This document shows positions 23,043-31,897 of a stretch of 41,969 nt of DNA, in pieces. The notes beneath the pieces are model-generated. The model saw only the letters and a list, made by a program, of their open reading frames with translations. It was not told the DNA's origin and did no database searches. Every line of letters starts with the position of its first letter. Position 1 is the first letter of the stretch. Location of the stretch: NCBI GenBank assembly GCA_903970185.1, contig CAJCIC010000017.1, positions 1 through 41,969 on the forward strand. Reading direction: 5' to 3'. The position numbers and the translations under genes were made by a program. Source of the stretch: Gammaproteobacteria bacterium. Lineage in GTDB: Bacteria; Pseudomonadota; Gammaproteobacteria; Burkholderiales; Burkholderiaceae_D.

Positions 23043-24848
23043 CTAGAAGTCGTCGTTTTGTGCAGCCAGCACGGCGCTTGCGCCATGCACGATGGAATGC
23101 ATGATGCCTTGCGCCTGCGACATGACGTGGTCAGCGAAAAATCGTGCCGTGACGATCTTCGCCCGCATGAAGCGCGCATCGGTGGTGGCATGAACAAGGG
23201 CCGCGCTCGCCGCCTCGGCCGAGCGGGCCAGCATCCAGCCGCCAAGCACGATGCCTGCGAGCTTGAGGTAGGGCACCGAGCCCGCAAACACCGCGCGGAT
23301 ATCGGACTTGTAGTTGCCGATCACGAAGTCGACGACGGCTTCGAGCGACGACACCGCGGCATCGAGCGCCTTGCCGATGGCGCGCAGCTCGGCATCGCCG
23401 CTTTTCGCAAGGCGCGACGCACACGCACCGATATCGCGGCACACCGCCTTGGCCACGGCACCGGCATCGCGCGAGGTCTTGCGCCCGACGAGGTCATTGG
23501 CCTGGATCGCGGTCGTGCCTTCGTAGATGGTCAGAATGCGCGCGTCGCGATAGTACTGGGCCGCGCCGGTTTCTTCGATGAAGCCCATGCCGCCATGGAC
23601 CTGCACGCCAAGCGAGGCGACTTCGATTGACATCTCGGTCGAGAAGCCCTTGACAATGGGCACAAGGAATTCGTAGAAGGCCTGATTCGACTTGCGCAGG
23701 TTGACATCGGGATGGCGGTGCGCGCCATCGAATGCGGCAGCCGTGACATAGGCGAGCGCGCGCGCGGCCTCGGTCAAGGCGCGCATGGTCAAGAGCATGC
23801 GGCGCACGTCGGGATGATTGATGATGGCCACGGGTCCTGCGGATCCCGCCACGTCGCGGCCCTGAACGCGTTCGCGGGCGTAGCCCACGGCCTTCTGGTA
23901 GGAGCGCTCGGCGATCGCCACGCCTTGCATGCCGACCTGAAAGCGCGCCGCGTTCATCATGATGAACATGTATTCGAGGCCGCGATTTTCCTCGCCCACC
24001 AGCGTTCCGAGCGCGCCGGCACCGACCTCGCCCTTGTCATCGCCATAGATCAGGACCGCAGTCGGGCTGCCTTTGATGCCGAGCTTGTGTTCGATCGAGG
24101 CGCAATAGACATCGTTGCGCGCGCCAAGCGCGCCGGTATCATCGACGAGGAACTTCGGCACCACAAAAAGCGAGATGCCCTTGACGCCTTCGGGCGCTGA
24201 CGGCGTTCGCGCCAGCACCAGGTGCACGATGTTCTCGGCGAGATCGTGCTCGCCATAGGTGATGTAGATTTTCTGCCCGAAAAGTCGATAGCTGCCGTTG
24301 CCATCGGGCACGGCACGGGTTCGGACCTGGGCCAGATCGGAGCCGGCCTGCGGCTCGGTCAGGTTCATCGTGCCGGTCCAGCGGCCGGCAATCAGCGCAT
24401 CAAGGTAGGTCTTCCGTTGCGAAGCGCTGCCCGCCGTCATCAAGGCCTCGATGGCGCCATCGGTCAGAAGCGGACAGAGCGCAAATGACAGGTTGGCCGA
24501 ATTGAGCATCTCGACACACGCCGCGGCAATCAGCTTGGGCAGTCCCTGGCCGCCGAACTCGGTGTCGTGCTGCACGCCCTGCCAGCCGGCCTCGCCATAG
24601 GCGCGAAACGCCTGCTTGAACCCCGGCGTGGTCGTGACCACGCCGTCCTTCCATACCGCAGGCTCGGTATCGCCGATGCGGTTAAGCGGGGCAATCACGC
24701 CTTCGACAAAACGCGCGCTCTCCTCGAGCACGGCTGCTGCCGTCTCGAGGTTGGCGTCTTCGCTGCCGGGCCAGCTTGCAATCGAGGAAAGACCGGCAAG
24801 GCTGTCCATGCAAAACAGCATGTCCTTGATCGGCGCGACGTAGCTCAT
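23043..24848 (-). CDS. Acyl-CoA dehydrogenase (DmdC/long C-terminal type)
   Basis: A 601-residue FAD enzyme, longer than the usual 380, with an N-terminal extension and a C-terminal domain of the DmdC-like subgroup. FGGQGLPKLIAAACVEMLNS, TGTMNLTEPQAGSDLAQVRT (the flavin/substrate loop), YITYGEHDLAENIVHLVLAR, VHGGMGFIEETGAAQYYRDA and RILTIYEGTTAIQANDLVGR are typical. Related enzymes oxidise long or sulfur-containing acyl-CoAs such as 3-methylmercaptopropionyl-CoA; the substrate is unknown. The ATG at 24848 has GGAG 7 nt upstream. Downstream of etfBA on the same strand, its electrons go directly to the co-encoded ETF. Confidence 0.93.
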   Translation of the reverse strand: MSYVAPIKDMLFCMDSLAGLSSIASWPGSEDANLETAAAVLEESARFVEGVIAPLNRIGDTEPAVWKDGVVTTTPGFKQAFRAYGEAGWQGVQHDTEFGGQGLPKLIAAACVEMLNSANLSFALCPLLTDGAIEALMTAGSASQRKTYLDALIAGRWTGTMNLTEPQAGSDLAQVRTRAVPDGNGSYRLFGQKIYITYGEHDLAENIVHLVLARTPSAPEGVKGISLFVVPKFLVDDTGALGARNDVYCASIEHKLGIKGSPTAVLIYGDDKGEVGAGALGTLVGEENRGLEYMFIMMNAARFQVGMQGVAIAERSYQKAVGYARERVQGRDVAGSAGPVAIINHPDVRRMLLTMRALTEAARALAYVTAAAFDGAHRHPDVNLRKSNQAFYEFLVPIVKGFSTEMSIEVASLGVQVHGGMGFIEETGAAQYYRDARILTIYEGTTAIQANDLVGRKTSRDAGAVAKAVCRDIGACASRLAKSGDAELRAIGKALDAAVSSLEAVVDFVIGNYKSDIRAVFAGSVPYLKLAGIVLGGWMLARSAEAASAALVHATTDARFMRAKIVTARFFADHVMSQAQGIMHSIVHGASAVLAAQNDDF

Positions 24849-24923
24849 CGACACTCTCCGCTGTTGCGCGCAGCCAAAGCCAGGCGCGCGTTGCGCAACC
24901 TTGCGGTCACGCGATGCTTCTTT

Positions 24924-25859
24924 CTAGCCAAGCTGCTTGACGAGTTCGGGAACAATTTCGTTCAGATCCCCCACGAGGCCGTAATCGGCAACGCCAAAGA
25001 TCGGCGCTTCCGCATCCTTGTTGATGGCCACGATCACCTTCGAATCCTTCATGCCGGCCAGATGCTGGATCGCGCCCGAGATGCCCACAGCGATATACAG
25101 CTCGGGGGCGACGATCTTGCCGGTTTGCCCGACCTGGTAGTCGTTGGGAACGAATCCGGCATCGACGGCAGCGCGCGATGCGCCAAGTGCTGCGCCGAGC
25201 TTGTCGGCGAGCGGCTCGAGCACCTTGTGATAGTTCTCGCCACTGCCAACGCCGCGCCCGCCCGAGACGATGACCTTGGCCGACGTCAGTTCGGGCCGGT
25301 CGTTCTTGGCGATTTCGCGCTTGACGAAAATCGACTTGCCCGAATCTGCGATCGCAGTGATGGCCTCGATGCCCGCCGAGCCGCCTGTGGCAGAGGCCGC
25401 ATCAAAGCCGGTTGCGCGCACCGTGATGACCTTCTTGGCATCGGTCGCCTGCACCGTGGCAATGGCATTGCCGGCATAGATCGGGCGCGTGAAGGTGTCA
25501 GGCGACTCGACCGAGATGATGTCGGAGATCTGCGCGACATCAAGACCGATCGCGACCCTTGGCGCGATGTTGCGACCGTAGGCGGTCGCCGGAAAGACGA
25601 TGCTGTCATAGGGCGCGGCAACGGCCAGGACCTGGGCCGCAACGTTTTCTGCCAGTCCGTCGGCGAGCGCGGCGCCATCGGCAAGGAGCACCTTCGTGAC
25701 GCCGTCGACCAGGCGTGCCGCATCGGCTGCACCCTGGGCATGGTGTCCTGCGATCAGCACATGAACGTCTGCGCCGAGCTTTGCCGCAGCGGCAATGGCA
25801 TTGAGCGTGGCCGGCTTGAGCGTCGCGTTGTCGTGTTCGGCAATGACAAGAGCAGTCAT
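24924..25859 (-). CDS. etfA: Electron transfer flavoprotein, alpha subunit
   Basis: A 311-residue alpha subunit of ETF, which accepts electrons from acyl-CoA dehydrogenases and passes them to ETF-quinone oxidoreductase. The N-terminal domain starts [20 protein letters not shown]. The C-terminal FAD domain has [40 protein letters not shown], and [20 protein letters not shown], which is the ETF-alpha FAD signature. The start ATG shares a base with the etfB stop (TGATG), giving tight coupling. Confidence 0.97.
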   Translation of the reverse strand: MTALVIAEHDNATLKPATLNAIAAAAKLGADVHVLIAGHHAQGAADAARLVDGVTKVLLADGAALADGLAENVAAQVLAVAAPYDSIVFPATAYGRNIAPRVAIGLDVAQISDIISVESPDTFTRPIYAGNAIATVQATDAKKVITVRATGFDAASATGGSAGIEAITAIADSGKSIFVKREIAKNDRPELTSAKVIVSGGRGVGSGENYHKVLEPLADKLGAALGASRAAVDAGFVPNDYQVGQTGKIVAPELYIAVGISGAIQHLAGMKDSKVIVAINKDAEAPIFGVADYGLVGDLNEIVPELVKQLG

Positions 25860-26608
25860 CAGATCACCTTCGCTTCGGTCTTGAGTTTGGCAATCAGGCT
25901 CGCCACATCAGGCACCTTGATGCCGGCCTTGCGCGTGGGCGGATCGCTGACCTTGAGCGTCTTTATCCGTGGCGTGACATCCACGCCCAGGTCCGTGGGC
26001 TTTAGCACCTCGAGGGGCTTTTTCTTGGCCTTCATGATGTTGGGCAGCGTCACGTAGCGCGGCTCGTTTAGGCGCAGGTCGGTGGTCACGACCGCCGGCA
26101 GCGAAAGCGACAAGGTCTCAAGGCCGCCGTCGACTTCGCGCGTGACCTCGGCGCGGCCATTGGCAATCGTCAGTTTCGAGGCGAAGGTCGCCTGCGGCAT
26201 CGACGCCAGCGCCGCAACCATCTGCCCGACCTGGTTCGAATCGTCGTCAATCGCCTGCTTGCCAAGGATCACGAGTTCGGGCTTTTCGCGCGCAATCAGC
26301 GCTGCGATCAATTTGGCCACGGCAAGCGGCTGCAGTTCATCGTTGCTCTCGACCAGGATCGCCCGGTCGGCACCCAGCGCCATGGCCGTGCGCAATGTCT
26401 CCTGGCACTGCGCCGGGCCACAGGACACGGCGATGACCTCGGTTGCGACGTTGGCCTCGCGCTGGCGCACCGCCTCTTCGATGGCGATTTCGTCAAACGG
26501 GTTCATCGACATCTTGACGTTGGCGATGTCAACCCCGGTCTGATCGGACTTGACCCGGACCTTGACGTTGTAGTCGACCACGCGTTTCACCGAAACAAGA
26601 ATTTTCAT
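25859..26608 (-). CDS. etfB: Electron transfer flavoprotein, beta subunit
   Basis: A 249-residue beta subunit: [20 protein letters not shown] at the N-terminus, [40 protein letters not shown], and [20 protein letters not shown] around the AMP-binding loop, then [20 protein letters not shown], the recognition loop for acyl-CoA dehydrogenases (with Leu in the Leu-Pro-Asn-Ile-Met segment). It leads the operon etfB-etfA-acyl-CoA dehydrogenase. The ATG has no clear Shine-Dalgarno; a TATAAT on the same strand about 93 bp upstream is a likely promoter element. Confidence 0.97.
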   Translation of the reverse strand: MKILVSVKRVVDYNVKVRVKSDQTGVDIANVKMSMNPFDEIAIEEAVRQREANVATEVIAVSCGPAQCQETLRTAMALGADRAILVESNDELQPLAVAKLIAALIAREKPELVILGKQAIDDDSNQVGQMVAALASMPQATFASKLTIANGRAEVTREVDGGLETLSLSLPAVVTTDLRLNEPRYVTLPNIMKAKKKPLEVLKPTDLGVDVTPRIKTLKVSDPPTRKAGIKVPDVASLIAKLKTEAKVI

Positions 26609-26700
26609 GGGGTATGGGAATGTCGAATGTGCGAGTAAGGGGTTGCACCGGCGCTTGCGGCGCGAGCTACTGCAGTCCGGGCCAAGTCCCGTGCCGCCAG

Positions 26701-26706
26701 ATTATA
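26701..26706 (-). promoter_or_regulatory. Putative -10 box of the etfBA operon
   Basis: On the minus strand TATAAT (26706-26701) lies about 93 bp upstream of the etfB start. No good -35 hexamer is found at 16-18 bp, so an activator may be needed; a perfect palindrome is centred about 50 bp upstream of the predicted transcription start. Confidence 0.45.
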
Positions 26707-26733
26707 GGGGAGTTGAAGGCGGCACTGGCGAAA

Positions 26734-26753
26734 TTTAGCACGATCGTGCTAAA
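26734..26753. promoter_or_regulatory. 20-bp perfect palindrome upstream of etfBA
   Basis: TTTAGCACGATCGTGCTAAA is a perfect, uninterrupted palindrome between the etfB promoter and the stop of the histone-deacetylase-like gene. It has no T run fitting a terminator. Symmetry and position suggest a dimeric regulator's operator; TetR-type regulators of acyl-CoA degradation use sites of this sort. Confidence 0.6.
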
Positions 26754-26771
26754 AAGTCGCCTCGGGCGTTT

Positions 26772-27758
26772 TCAGACCTCCGCGAGCGTGCGCACATGCG
26801 CCACCACGCTTCGCCCCAGCGCAGAGAGGTTATAGCCGCCTTCAAGACAGCTCACGATGCGCCCCTTGGCATGGCGCGCAGCCACCGCCTGGATCTCGCG
26901 CGTCAGCCAGACATAGTCGGCTTCAACCAGGCGCATCTGGCCAAGGTCGTCTTCGCGGTGCGCGTCAAATCCGGCCGAGATGAAAATCATCTGCGGCTTG
27001 AACGCCTCAAGCGCCGGCAGCCATTGCCGCTGCACCGCCGCGCGCACCGCCTCGCCATCGGCGCCCGCTGGCAGCGGCACGTTGATCATGTTGGCGGCCG
27101 CAGGCGGTGAGCCGCTGTACGGATAAAACGGATGCTGGAAAAGCCCGACCATCAGCACGCGCGCGTCGCCTGCGAAGATCTCTTCCGTGCCATTGCCGTG
27201 ATGCACGTCGAAGTCGACGATCGCCACGCGCTCAAGTCCGTGCACATCAAGCGCGCGCCGCGCCGCTACCGCGACGTTGTTGACAAAGCAGAATCCCATG
27301 GCGCTCGCAATGCCGGCGTGATGGCCAGGCGGACGGATGGCACAAAAGGCATTTTTCAGTTCGCCGGCAAAGACGGCATCGGTCGCGGCCACGGCAGCGC
27401 CTGCGGCGTAGCGCACGGCGTCCATGGTTTGCGGACCCATCAGGGTATCGGCATCAAGCGAGACGTAGCCCGCAACCGGCGCCTTGGCCTCGAGGTGATC
27501 AAGATAGTCCCTGGGATGAACGCGCAGCAAGTCGTCGGCATCGGCGAGCGGCGCATCATGGTGCACGAGGGCCTGGTCAAGGCCGCTTGCAATCAACTGA
27601 TCGTCGATGGCAAAAAGCCGCGCCGGCGACTCGGGATGCGAGCGCCCCATCTGGTGCAAGGTGCAGGCACGCGCCCGGTAAATGCCGGTGGCATGGGTTG
27701 CAGGCGTTTTGCCATCGTCAATCGCCGTGTCGTCTCGACTCGCGTGCGCGTGTTCCAT
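26772..27758 (-). CDS. Histone deacetylase-family zinc amidohydrolase
   Basis: A 328-residue arginase/deacetylase-fold enzyme of the AcuC/acetylpolyamine amidohydrolase type. Zinc and catalytic segments are AIRPPGHHAGIASAMGFCFV (the paired His), VAIVDFDVHHGNGTEEIFAG (Asp and His ligands), FISAGFDAHREDDLGQMRL (third ligand) and the closing CLEGGYNLSALGRSV. Such enzymes remove acetyl groups from small molecules or from proteins such as acetyl-CoA synthetase. The ATG at 27758 has AGGA 9-10 nt upstream; an ATG at 27809 would add 17 residues. It lies upstream of etfBA but is separated by 163 bp, so separate control is possible. Confidence 0.93.
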   Translation of the reverse strand: MEHAHASRDDTAIDDGKTPATHATGIYRARACTLHQMGRSHPESPARLFAIDDQLIASGLDQALVHHDAPLADADDLLRVHPRDYLDHLEAKAPVAGYVSLDADTLMGPQTMDAVRYAAGAAVAATDAVFAGELKNAFCAIRPPGHHAGIASAMGFCFVNNVAVAARRALDVHGLERVAIVDFDVHHGNGTEEIFAGDARVLMVGLFQHPFYPYSGSPPAAANMINVPLPAGADGEAVRAAVQRQWLPALEAFKPQMIFISAGFDAHREDDLGQMRLVEADYVWLTREIQAVAARHAKGRIVSCLEGGYNLSALGRSVVAHVRTLAEV

Positions 27759-27882
27759 CGGGCTCTTCCTTTCGCCTGCGCCGCTGCCGCAGGCCGTGCA
27801 ATCGGGCATAAACCGAGCCTCTCGCGACCCCCTGGCGTCGGTTCAGGCATTATGCCGGAAGCGCATCAACAACCCTCATGAC

Positions 27883-28812
27883 ATGGCCCATTCGCTCGAA
27901 GAACTTGCCGCCCAGCTCTCCCAGGTGATCCTTGGCAAGGACACCGCCATCAGGCAGAGCATCACCTGCCTGCTCGCGGGCGGCCATCTGCTGATCGAAG
28001 ACCTGCCAGGCGTTGGCAAGACGACGCTGGCCCACGCCCTTGCGATTTCGCTTGGGCTGCGCTTCTCCCGCGTCCAGTTCACAAGCGATTTGCTGCCAGG
28101 CGATGTCACCGGTGTTTCGGTGTTCGAGCGCGGCCACGGCGAGACCCCCGGCAAATTCGTTTTCCACCCGGGCCCGGTGTTTGCCAACGTGCTGCTTGCC
28201 GACGAAGTCAATCGCGCCACGCCAAAAACGCAAAGTGCGCTGCTTGAGGCGATGGAGGAGCGCCAGGTCTCAGTCGACGGCGTGACGCGACCGCTGCCCG
28301 AGCCGTTTTTTGTCATCGCCACACAAAATCCCTTTCACCAAGTCGGCACGTTTCCGTTGCCCGAATCCCAGCTCGATCGCTTCCTGATGTGCATCGAGCT
28401 TGGCTATCCCGACCAGCGCGCCGAGCGCGCACTGCTCGAAGGCCAAGACCGGCGCGTCCTGTTGCGCCAGCTGCCGACCATGCTCGATGCGCAAACGCTC
28501 CTGCACATGCAAAGCGAAGTGGCCAGCATTCACACTTCCGCTGCGCTGATCGACTACGTCCAGGCACTGGTCAACGCCTCGCGCACCTCGCCGCTGTTTA
28601 ACGAGGGCCTGTCTCCGCGCGGTGCGCTTGCCCTGTTGCAGGCGGCGCGTGCCTGGGCGCTCCTGTCACGGCGCGATCACGCCCTGCCCGAAGATGTGCA
28701 GGCGGTGTTCGTGCCGGTGGCCAACCATCGCCTGCGCGCGGCGCAATCGAGCCAGCGCGCAGGACAGCGCGAACTCGCAGCGCAACTGCTCGCGAGCGTT
28801 GCCGTGCCGTAA
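27883..28812 (+). CDS. MoxR-family AAA+ ATPase
   Basis: A 309-residue AAA+ ATPase. Walker A is EDLPGVGKTTLAHALAIS, Walker B and the following segment VLLADEVNRATPKTQSALLE, with FTSDLLPGDVTGVSVFE and FFVIATQNPFHQVGTFPLPE as family-specific parts. MoxR proteins act as chaperones that mature protein complexes, usually with a DUF58/VWA partner, which here is the next gene, 8 bp downstream. No ribosome binding site is obvious. The likely job is assembling or activating an envelope complex with the transglutaminase and lytic transglycosylase encoded further on. Confidence 0.94.
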   Translation: MAHSLEELAAQLSQVILGKDTAIRQSITCLLAGGHLLIEDLPGVGKTTLAHALAISLGLRFSRVQFTSDLLPGDVTGVSVFERGHGETPGKFVFHPGPVFANVLLADEVNRATPKTQSALLEAMEERQVSVDGVTRPLPEPFFVIATQNPFHQVGTFPLPESQLDRFLMCIELGYPDQRAERALLEGQDRRVLLRQLPTMLDAQTLLHMQSEVASIHTSAALIDYVQALVNASRTSPLFNEGLSPRGALALLQAARAWALLSRRDHALPEDVQAVFVPVANHRLRAAQSSQRAGQRELAAQLLASVAVP

Positions 28813-28820
28813 CGCCGGCC

Positions 28821-29849
28821 ATGGCCCCTGCATCCCTTGCCGCAGTGCGCACGTCGCTCTATTTGCGCCTGTCGCATTCGCGGCTGGCGCAAAAGATCCG
28901 CGCCGCCATCTTCCAGCCGCGCGGGCCCGAGGCGGGTGATGTCTTTCTGAACCAGCGCCGCGTGTTTGTCTTGCCGACCCGCCCGGGCCTGGCACTCGCG
29001 GTGATGCTGGTTGCACTTTTGCTGGGCTCCATCAACTACTCGCTAAGCCTTGGCTTCGGTTTGACCTTTCTGGTGGCTGCGGTCGCCTGGGTGGCGATGT
29101 TCTACACCTTTCGCAATCTCGCGCACCTGACCTTGCGACCGGCGCGGGTCGATCCGGTGTTTGCAGGACAGCTGGCCGAATTCCGCGTGGTTTTGGTCAA
29201 TGGCAACCGCTACGACCGCTTTGCCATCGAACTGCGTGCCGACGAGCGCCTTGTGGCCTCGAGCGCCGATGTCCCGGCCCATGGTGAAGCCAGCGTGATG
29301 GTGCCGGCACTGGTGCAAAAGCGCGGCTGGCAGCCGATGCCGCGCATTACGCTTTCAACCACCTTTCCGCTCGGCCTTTGGTATGCATGGAGCTACTGGC
29401 AGCCGGACATGCGCGTCTTGGTGTTTCCCGAACCCGGGCCGCCGGGTGAGGCGATTCCGCTGACCCACGGCGATGGCCAGGATGGCGGCGGCCACGCCGG
29501 ACCGGGCAGCGAAGACTATGCCGGTATCAGGCCCTATGCCACGGGCGATGTCATGCGCCATCTCGCCTGGAAGGCGATGGCGCGCTCACCCAATGGCGAT
29601 CTTCTGACCAAGCTCTTTGATGGCGCGAGCCAGCGCGACGTATGGCTTGACCTCGCGCTATTGCCCGGCCATCTCGGCCTTGAAGCTGCGCTCTCGCGCC
29701 TTGCCCGCTGGGTGCTCGACTGCGAGCTGGCAAGCGATGTGCATTACGGACTGCGCCTTGGCACGAGCGAGATTGCGCCCGAGCGCGGCGAGGCCCATCG
29801 CGAGGCGTGCCTGACCGCGCTTGCGCTCTACGGCGAGGCCTTGCCGTGA
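28821..29849 (+). CDS. DUF58-family membrane protein
   Basis: A 342-residue protein with two adjacent transmembrane helices (residues about 55-95, PGLALAVMLVALLLGSINYS and FLVAAVAWVAMFYTF), followed by a beta-rich region and the conserved DUF58 segment SEDYAGIRPYATGDVMRHLA with WKAMARS, which resembles a von Willebrand-type fold entry. DUF58 proteins occur with MoxR ATPases and transglutaminases and may bind metal or partner proteins. Its TGA overlaps the GTG start of the next gene (GTGA). Confidence 0.92.
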   Translation: MAPASLAAVRTSLYLRLSHSRLAQKIRAAIFQPRGPEAGDVFLNQRRVFVLPTRPGLALAVMLVALLLGSINYSLSLGFGLTFLVAAVAWVAMFYTFRNLAHLTLRPARVDPVFAGQLAEFRVVLVNGNRYDRFAIELRADERLVASSADVPAHGEASVMVPALVQKRGWQPMPRITLSTTFPLGLWYAWSYWQPDMRVLVFPEPGPPGEAIPLTHGDGQDGGGHAGPGSEDYAGIRPYATGDVMRHLAWKAMARSPNGDLLTKLFDGASQRDVWLDLALLPGHLGLEAALSRLARWVLDCELASDVHYGLRLGTSEIAPERGEAHREACLTALALYGEALP

Positions 29850-31897
29850 GCAGCACGGCGTTGATGACGCGGGGCTTGAGCTTCGCCGGCCTGAAGGCGA
29901 CCTTGGCGAGGCGCGAGCGCGAGGTGCGCGATACGCTCTGGCTGCTTGCCACCATCGTCTTTGCAGTGATGCCCCTCATGCCGGTCTTGCCGCTTTGGGT
30001 CAGCGCCGGCTTTCTCGTCCTGGTTGCCGCGCGCACGCGCATCACCTGGCTGGGTCGCCGCCTGCCACCGCGCTGGCTCCTGATTGCCTTGCTTCTGGCC
30101 GCAGGCGGTGGCATCTACGCGCAGTACCACACCATCGTCGGCAAGGACGCGGGTGTTGCCTATATCGTGCTCCTCTTGGGCTTGAAACTGATGGAGCTGC
30201 GCGCAAGGCGCGACATCTTCGTCGTCGTCTTCCTCTGCCTGTTTGTCATTCTGACCAGCCTTTTTGACGCCCAGACGATCCTCAATGCACTGTGGATGCT
30301 CATCGACATGGTGCTGCTCACGGTCGCGCTGATGCGCGCCAACTTCGGCGCCAGCGATCCGCCCTTGGCCGTCAAGCTGCGCCTGGCCACGCAGATGACG
30401 CTCCTGGCCTTGCCGCTGATGGTCGTGCTCTTCGTGCTGTTTCCGCGTGTCTCCGGCCCGCTTTGGGGGCTGCCCGCTGACGCCTACTCGAATCTCACCG
30501 GCCTTTCCGAGTCGATGTCGCCTGGCAGCTTTGACAAACTCGTGCAGTCCGACGAGATCGCCTTTCAGGTCAAGTTCAAGGGCCGCCTGCCCGCCCCCAG
30601 CAAGCGCTACTGGCGCGGCCCGGTGCTGAGCTTTTTCGACGGACGCGTGTGGCGCATCGGCATCTCGCGCACGGCCTTCACGCCGCCCGAAATCAGCGGT
30701 CGCGAAAGTTCGATGGTCGAATACACCGAGACGCTCGAGCCGTCGAACCGGCCCTGGCTGTTCCTGCTCGACAGCCCGGTGGCACCGCCTGCCATTGCCG
30801 GCGAGAACGTGACGATCCGAAGCGACCTGCAAGCCGTGGTCGAAACGCCGATTCACGATCGCATCCGCTTTGATGCGCGCTCGATGACCGATTTCCAGTT
30901 CGGCAGGAACGAAAGCGAAGCGCACCTGGCCGAACTGCGCCTGCTGCCGCGCAACTCCAACCCAAAAATGCAGGCGCATGCAGCAGAATTGCACGCGCGT
31001 TATCCGAAGGCTGAGGATCTTGTCGCGGCGGTGCTGGCCGAAATCCACGACGGGCCGTTCTACTACACGCTGACGCCGCCGCTTTACGCCGGACGCAATG
31101 GCGTTGATGCCTTCTTTTTCGGCGATCGCCGCGGCTATTGCGAACACTACGCGGGCGCAATCACGGTGCTCTTGCGTGCTGCCGGAATCCCGGCGCGCGT
31201 GGTCACGGGCTACCTCGGCGGCGAAGTCAATCCGGTCAACGGCTATCTCGCGCTGCGCCAGCGCGATGCGCACGCGTGGGCCGAATACTGGGATGCGGAC
31301 ACGGGCTGGACGCGGGTCGACCCGACCGCGGCGATTGCACCCGAACGCGTCGAGCAGGGACTGCAACTCGCGCCCGATCCGGTGCAGGCGGCAAGCGGTG
31401 ACTTCATCACCTCCAACGTCGGCCTCTTGCGCTACCTGCGCAATCACATCGATGCCGTCACCAATGCCTGGGACCAGTTCGTCGTGGGCTACTCGGGTGA
31501 CGACCAGGAGGGACTGCTATCGCGTTTTGGCATTCCCCAGCTCGACTGGCAATCGCTCACCATCGGCCTTGTCGTGATGTTCAGCCTGGTGCTTGCCGTG
31601 ATCGCAGGCCAGGCCATCATGAAACGCGAAAAGCCGGCGCCGATCGTTGCGCTCTATGAACGCCTGTGCAAGGAAGCAGCCCGTTCGGGCGTGAGCCGCG
31701 CGTTTAGCGAAGCGCCTGGCGACTACGCGAGGCGGGTTGCCGCAGGCCTTGACGGCGAGGCGCAAAAACGCGTCATCGAGGCCTTCGCTTACTATCAGGA
31801 TTTGCGCTACGGTCGCGGCCGCGTGGTCGATGCGCGTGCGCTCGCCGATCTCAGGCGCCGCATCAAGCTCGTTGCGCGCGCGTCGTTCAAATCCTAG
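29846..31897 (+). CDS. TgpA-type membrane transglutaminase
   Basis: A 683-residue protein: five to six N-terminal transmembrane helices (for example LWLLATIVFAVMPLMPVLPL, WLLIALLLAAGGGIYAQY), a periplasmic domain beginning GPLWGLPADAYSNLTGLSES, and a transglutaminase-like core with Cys432 (RRGYCEHYAGAITVLLRAAG), His476 (RDAHAWAEYWD) and Asp492 (TRVDPTAAI), the full catalytic triad. A further transmembrane segment (SLTIGLVVMFSLVLAVIAGQ) precedes a cytoplasmic helical tail with a DUF4129-like end (FAYYQDLRYG). The Pseudomonas relative TgpA is essential and periplasmic-facing. The GTG at 29846 overlaps the DUF58 stop. Confidence 0.93.
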   Translation: MSSTALMTRGLSFAGLKATLARREREVRDTLWLLATIVFAVMPLMPVLPLWVSAGFLVLVAARTRITWLGRRLPPRWLLIALLLAAGGGIYAQYHTIVGKDAGVAYIVLLLGLKLMELRARRDIFVVVFLCLFVILTSLFDAQTILNALWMLIDMVLLTVALMRANFGASDPPLAVKLRLATQMTLLALPLMVVLFVLFPRVSGPLWGLPADAYSNLTGLSESMSPGSFDKLVQSDEIAFQVKFKGRLPAPSKRYWRGPVLSFFDGRVWRIGISRTAFTPPEISGRESSMVEYTETLEPSNRPWLFLLDSPVAPPAIAGENVTIRSDLQAVVETPIHDRIRFDARSMTDFQFGRNESEAHLAELRLLPRNSNPKMQAHAAELHARYPKAEDLVAAVLAEIHDGPFYYTLTPPLYAGRNGVDAFFFGDRRGYCEHYAGAITVLLRAAGIPARVVTGYLGGEVNPVNGYLALRQRDAHAWAEYWDADTGWTRVDPTAAIAPERVEQGLQLAPDPVQAASGDFITSNVGLLRYLRNHIDAVTNAWDQFVVGYSGDDQEGLLSRFGIPQLDWQSLTIGLVVMFSLVLAVIAGQAIMKREKPAPIVALYERLCKEAARSGVSRAFSEAPGDYARRVAAGLDGEAQKRVIEAFAYYQDLRYGRGRVVDARALADLRRRIKLVARASFKS

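Noticed and set aside
24567..26057. 496-codon open frame on the plus strand
   Set aside because: Antisense to the acyl-CoA dehydrogenase and ETF genes, spanning three real genes, with no motif or ribosome binding site.
26734..26753. Palindrome as an intrinsic terminator of the deacetylase-like gene
   Set aside because: In the direction of that gene it is followed by TTTCGCC, not a T run, and perfect loop-free symmetry fits a protein-binding site better.
29828..31447. 539-codon open frame on the minus strand
   Set aside because: It is antisense to the transglutaminase gene, whose catalytic triad and membrane segments are clear. The shadow protein is rich in Arg, His, Gln and Asp with no domain, as expected from GC-rich third positions.
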